Assembly (NCBI GenBank): GCA_947497635.1
Contig: CANMHZ010000059.1
Location: 1 to 7,134 of the forward strand
Direction: 5' to 3'
DNA from: Helicobacteraceae bacterium
Lineage (GTDB): Bacteria > Campylobacterota > Campylobacteria > Campylobacterales > Sulfurimonadaceae
DNA: 7,134 nucleotides
Positions 5,772-7,134 of the stretch are shown piece after piece. Positions within the stretch are counted from its first letter, which is position 1. Every line of letters starts with the position of its first letter. Below the pieces are notes generated by a model. That model had not been told where the DNA came from, searched no databases, and saw only the letters and a program-made list of their open reading frames with translations. The position numbers and the translations under genes were made by a program.

Positions 5772-7134
5772 TGATGAAACGTATTTTATGGTTTCGGCGT
5801 GATCTGCGGGTCGATGACAATCCTCTTCTTTCTCAAGCGGGGGATGTTCTCCCTATTTTTATTTTTGATAGCACTATTCTCGAAAAACTCTCCCCCAATG
5901 ATCGACGAGTTACTTTTATTTTTCGTACGGTAATAAAGCTCAAAGAGGATTTACGTCTACACGGACTTGATCTAGCACTCTTTTATGGCAAACCGACCGA
6001 TATTTTTGATTCATTACTGCAGGGTGGAAGCTATCATGAGGTATGTGCGTCGGGAGATTATGATGGCTATGCACTGGAGCGTGACCGAGATATATCGTTA
6101 AAACTCCCCTTCAATCTTTTGCATGATACCTATATTTTCAGCCCCAATGAAGTGCTCAAAAAAGATAGAACCCCTTACCTCGTCTTCACCCCCTTTTACA
6201 ATTGCGCTAAAAAACTATTTCAACATGAACATTTGACGCATCACTCCTCTACCGCTCAAAAGTTAATCGATTTCGACTATGAAGGACTCCACTATATTCA
6301 GGGTAATACGCTCAACAAACGCCCTATCCTCCTTGAATCCATAGGATTTGAACCGCAATTCCTGACGATACAGCAACAAATATCATCGAACGAGAAACTT
6401 GCTTTATTTGCCACCAAGATTGAAACCTACTCAAGCAACCGAGATTTTATGGCATTGGATGCAACGTCGGCGCTTGGTATTGATTTACGATTTGGGACGA
6501 TCTCCATTCGTGCGATTCTCCGATGGCTCAGTGAGCAGAAAAAAAGGGGGCTGGATACGGAAGCCTTTTTCCGTCAGCTTGTTTTTCGTGATTTTTATGC
6601 CATGCTTCTCTATCACTTCCCCCATTTAGCGTGGAGAAATTTTCGCTATCCTTTTAAAGGGTTGGAAGATCAAGAGAAGTTTGAAGCCTTTACCACCGCG
6701 CGTACAGGAGTCCCCATCGTCGATGCAGGAATACGGCAACTATTGGAAACAGGAGAGATGCATAACCGCGTCCGAATGATCTGTGGCTCATTTTTTACAA
6801 AAAATCTCCTCTTGCCGTGGCAATGGGGGGAACAATTTTTTGCCCAACATCTTATGGATTACGACTCGGCAAGCAACATCCTCTCATGGCAATGGTGTTC
6901 GGGGACGGGGGTCGATCCGCAACCGTATTTTCGGATTTTCAACCCCTATACGCAAAGTGGCAAATTTGACAAAGAGGGGGTTTATATCAGAAAATATCTC
7001 CCGCAACTAGCACAAACACCCGCTAAGTTTTTTGCGGATGAATCTTTATTGAAACAATACATTATTTCAGACTACCCAAAACCAATTGTCGACCATAAAA
7101 GTAGCTCAAAGGAGGCGTTAGAGTATTTTCATAC
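5771..7134 (+). CDS. phrB: Class I photolyase family, deoxyribodipyrimidine photo-lyase (3' end beyond window)
   Basis: The frame is open from ATG 5771 (1-nt overlap with the upstream TAA; ATG 5774 is equally possible, with GCGGAAA upstream) to the window edge, 454 residues, probably lacking only a few. The N-terminal antenna-type alpha/beta domain starts ILWFRRDLRVDDNPLL. The FAD-binding catalytic domain has TSALGIDLRFGTIS (232-245), RQLVFRDFY (268-276), TGVPIVDAGIRQL (312-324), MHNRVRMI (330-337) and WQWCSGTG (373-380), then PYFRIFNPYTQSGKFD. MHNR matches CPD photolyases rather than the HH-containing (6-4) type. The enzyme splits UV-induced pyrimidine dimers using light and FADH-. By E. coli numbering N378, W382, W359, W384 and N341 are kept (N369, W373, W350, W375, N332). 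E274, W277 and W338 are replaced by Q269, F272 and E329. The family is certain; exact substrate less so. Confidence 0.92.
   Translation, partial: MMKRILWFRRDLRVDDNPLLSQAGDVLPIFIFDSTILEKLSPNDRRVTFIFRTVIKLKEDLRLHGLDLALFYGKPTDIFDSLLQGGSYHEVCASGDYDGYALERDRDISLKLPFNLLHDTYIFSPNEVLKKDRTPYLVFTPFYNCAKKLFQHEHLTHHSSTAQKLIDFDYEGLHYIQGNTLNKRPILLESIGFEPQFLTIQQQISSNEKLALFATKIETYSSNRDFMALDATSALGIDLRFGTISIRAILRWLSEQKKRGLDTEAFFRQLVFRDFYAMLLYHFPHLAWRNFRYPFKGLEDQEKFEAFTTARTGVPIVDAGIRQLLETGEMHNRVRMICGSFFTKNLLLPWQWGEQFFAQHLMDYDSASNILSWQWCSGTGVDPQPYFRIFNPYTQSGKFDKEGVYIRKYLPQLAQTPAKFFADESLLKQYIISDYPKPIVDHKSSSKEALEYFH

Noticed and set aside
6399..6629. Open frame of 76 codons on the + strand
   Set aside because: It lies inside the photolyase gene in another frame and has no family features; the photolyase frame is continuous and motif-rich here.
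6783..7010. Open frame of 75 codons on the + strand
   Set aside because: It is an out-of-frame shadow of the most conserved part of the photolyase.

Overview
The window looks like chromosomal DNA of a free-living Campylobacterota (epsilonproteobacterial) bacterium, perhaps of the Sulfuricurvum/Sulfurimonas type. This is an inference from the AT-leaning codon use, tightly packed and overlapping genes, TATAAT-type -10 boxes without good -35 boxes, and the gene families present. No taxonomic marker lies in the window. There are no rRNA or tRNA genes, complete mobile elements or CRISPR arrays.

Region 1 (1-3913, all + strand) is a compact four-gene run. It begins with the C-terminal 450 residues of a phytoene-desaturase/carotenoid-isomerase-like FAD oxidoreductase, whose start lies left of the window. 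A LytS/AlgZ-type membrane histidine kinase follows (8-nt overlap), then its LytTR response regulator (20-nt overlap), then a TIGR01777/YfcH-type NAD(P)-dependent epimerase-like protein (15-nt gap with a strong SD). The overlaps suggest one transcript with translational coupling. The signal sensed and the regulon are not visible.

Region 2 (3914-4823) is a small accessory patch. A promoter with an extended -10 drives a 70-aa RelB/ParD-like antitoxin. Its stop overlaps a GTG-started RelE/ParE-type toxin that is cut to 30 codons, so the toxin is a remnant and the antitoxin an orphan. The remnant's stop abuts, with no gap, the stop of a convergent XRE-family HTH gene, which suggests a deletion or replacement junction. 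The XRE gene has a perfect GTATCA-AAAA-TGATAC palindrome just before its start, a plausible autoregulatory operator.

Region 3 (4735-7134, + strand) starts with a promoter region containing two AAATCACC direct repeats one helical turn apart. It drives a DUF523-DUF1722 fusion (TudS-like Fe-S domain plus YbgA domain) whose stop codon overlaps the start of a class I photolyase-family gene. The photolyase runs off the right edge with 454 residues visible. E. coli also pairs ybgA with phr, so this is probably a UV-damage response unit. The photolyase differs from the E. coli enzyme at several substrate-pocket positions.

The best leads are the coupled TudS/YbgA-photolyase pair, the altered photolyase pocket, and the broken toxin-antitoxin locus beside an XRE regulator with its own operator. 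I see no clear new multi-gene system.
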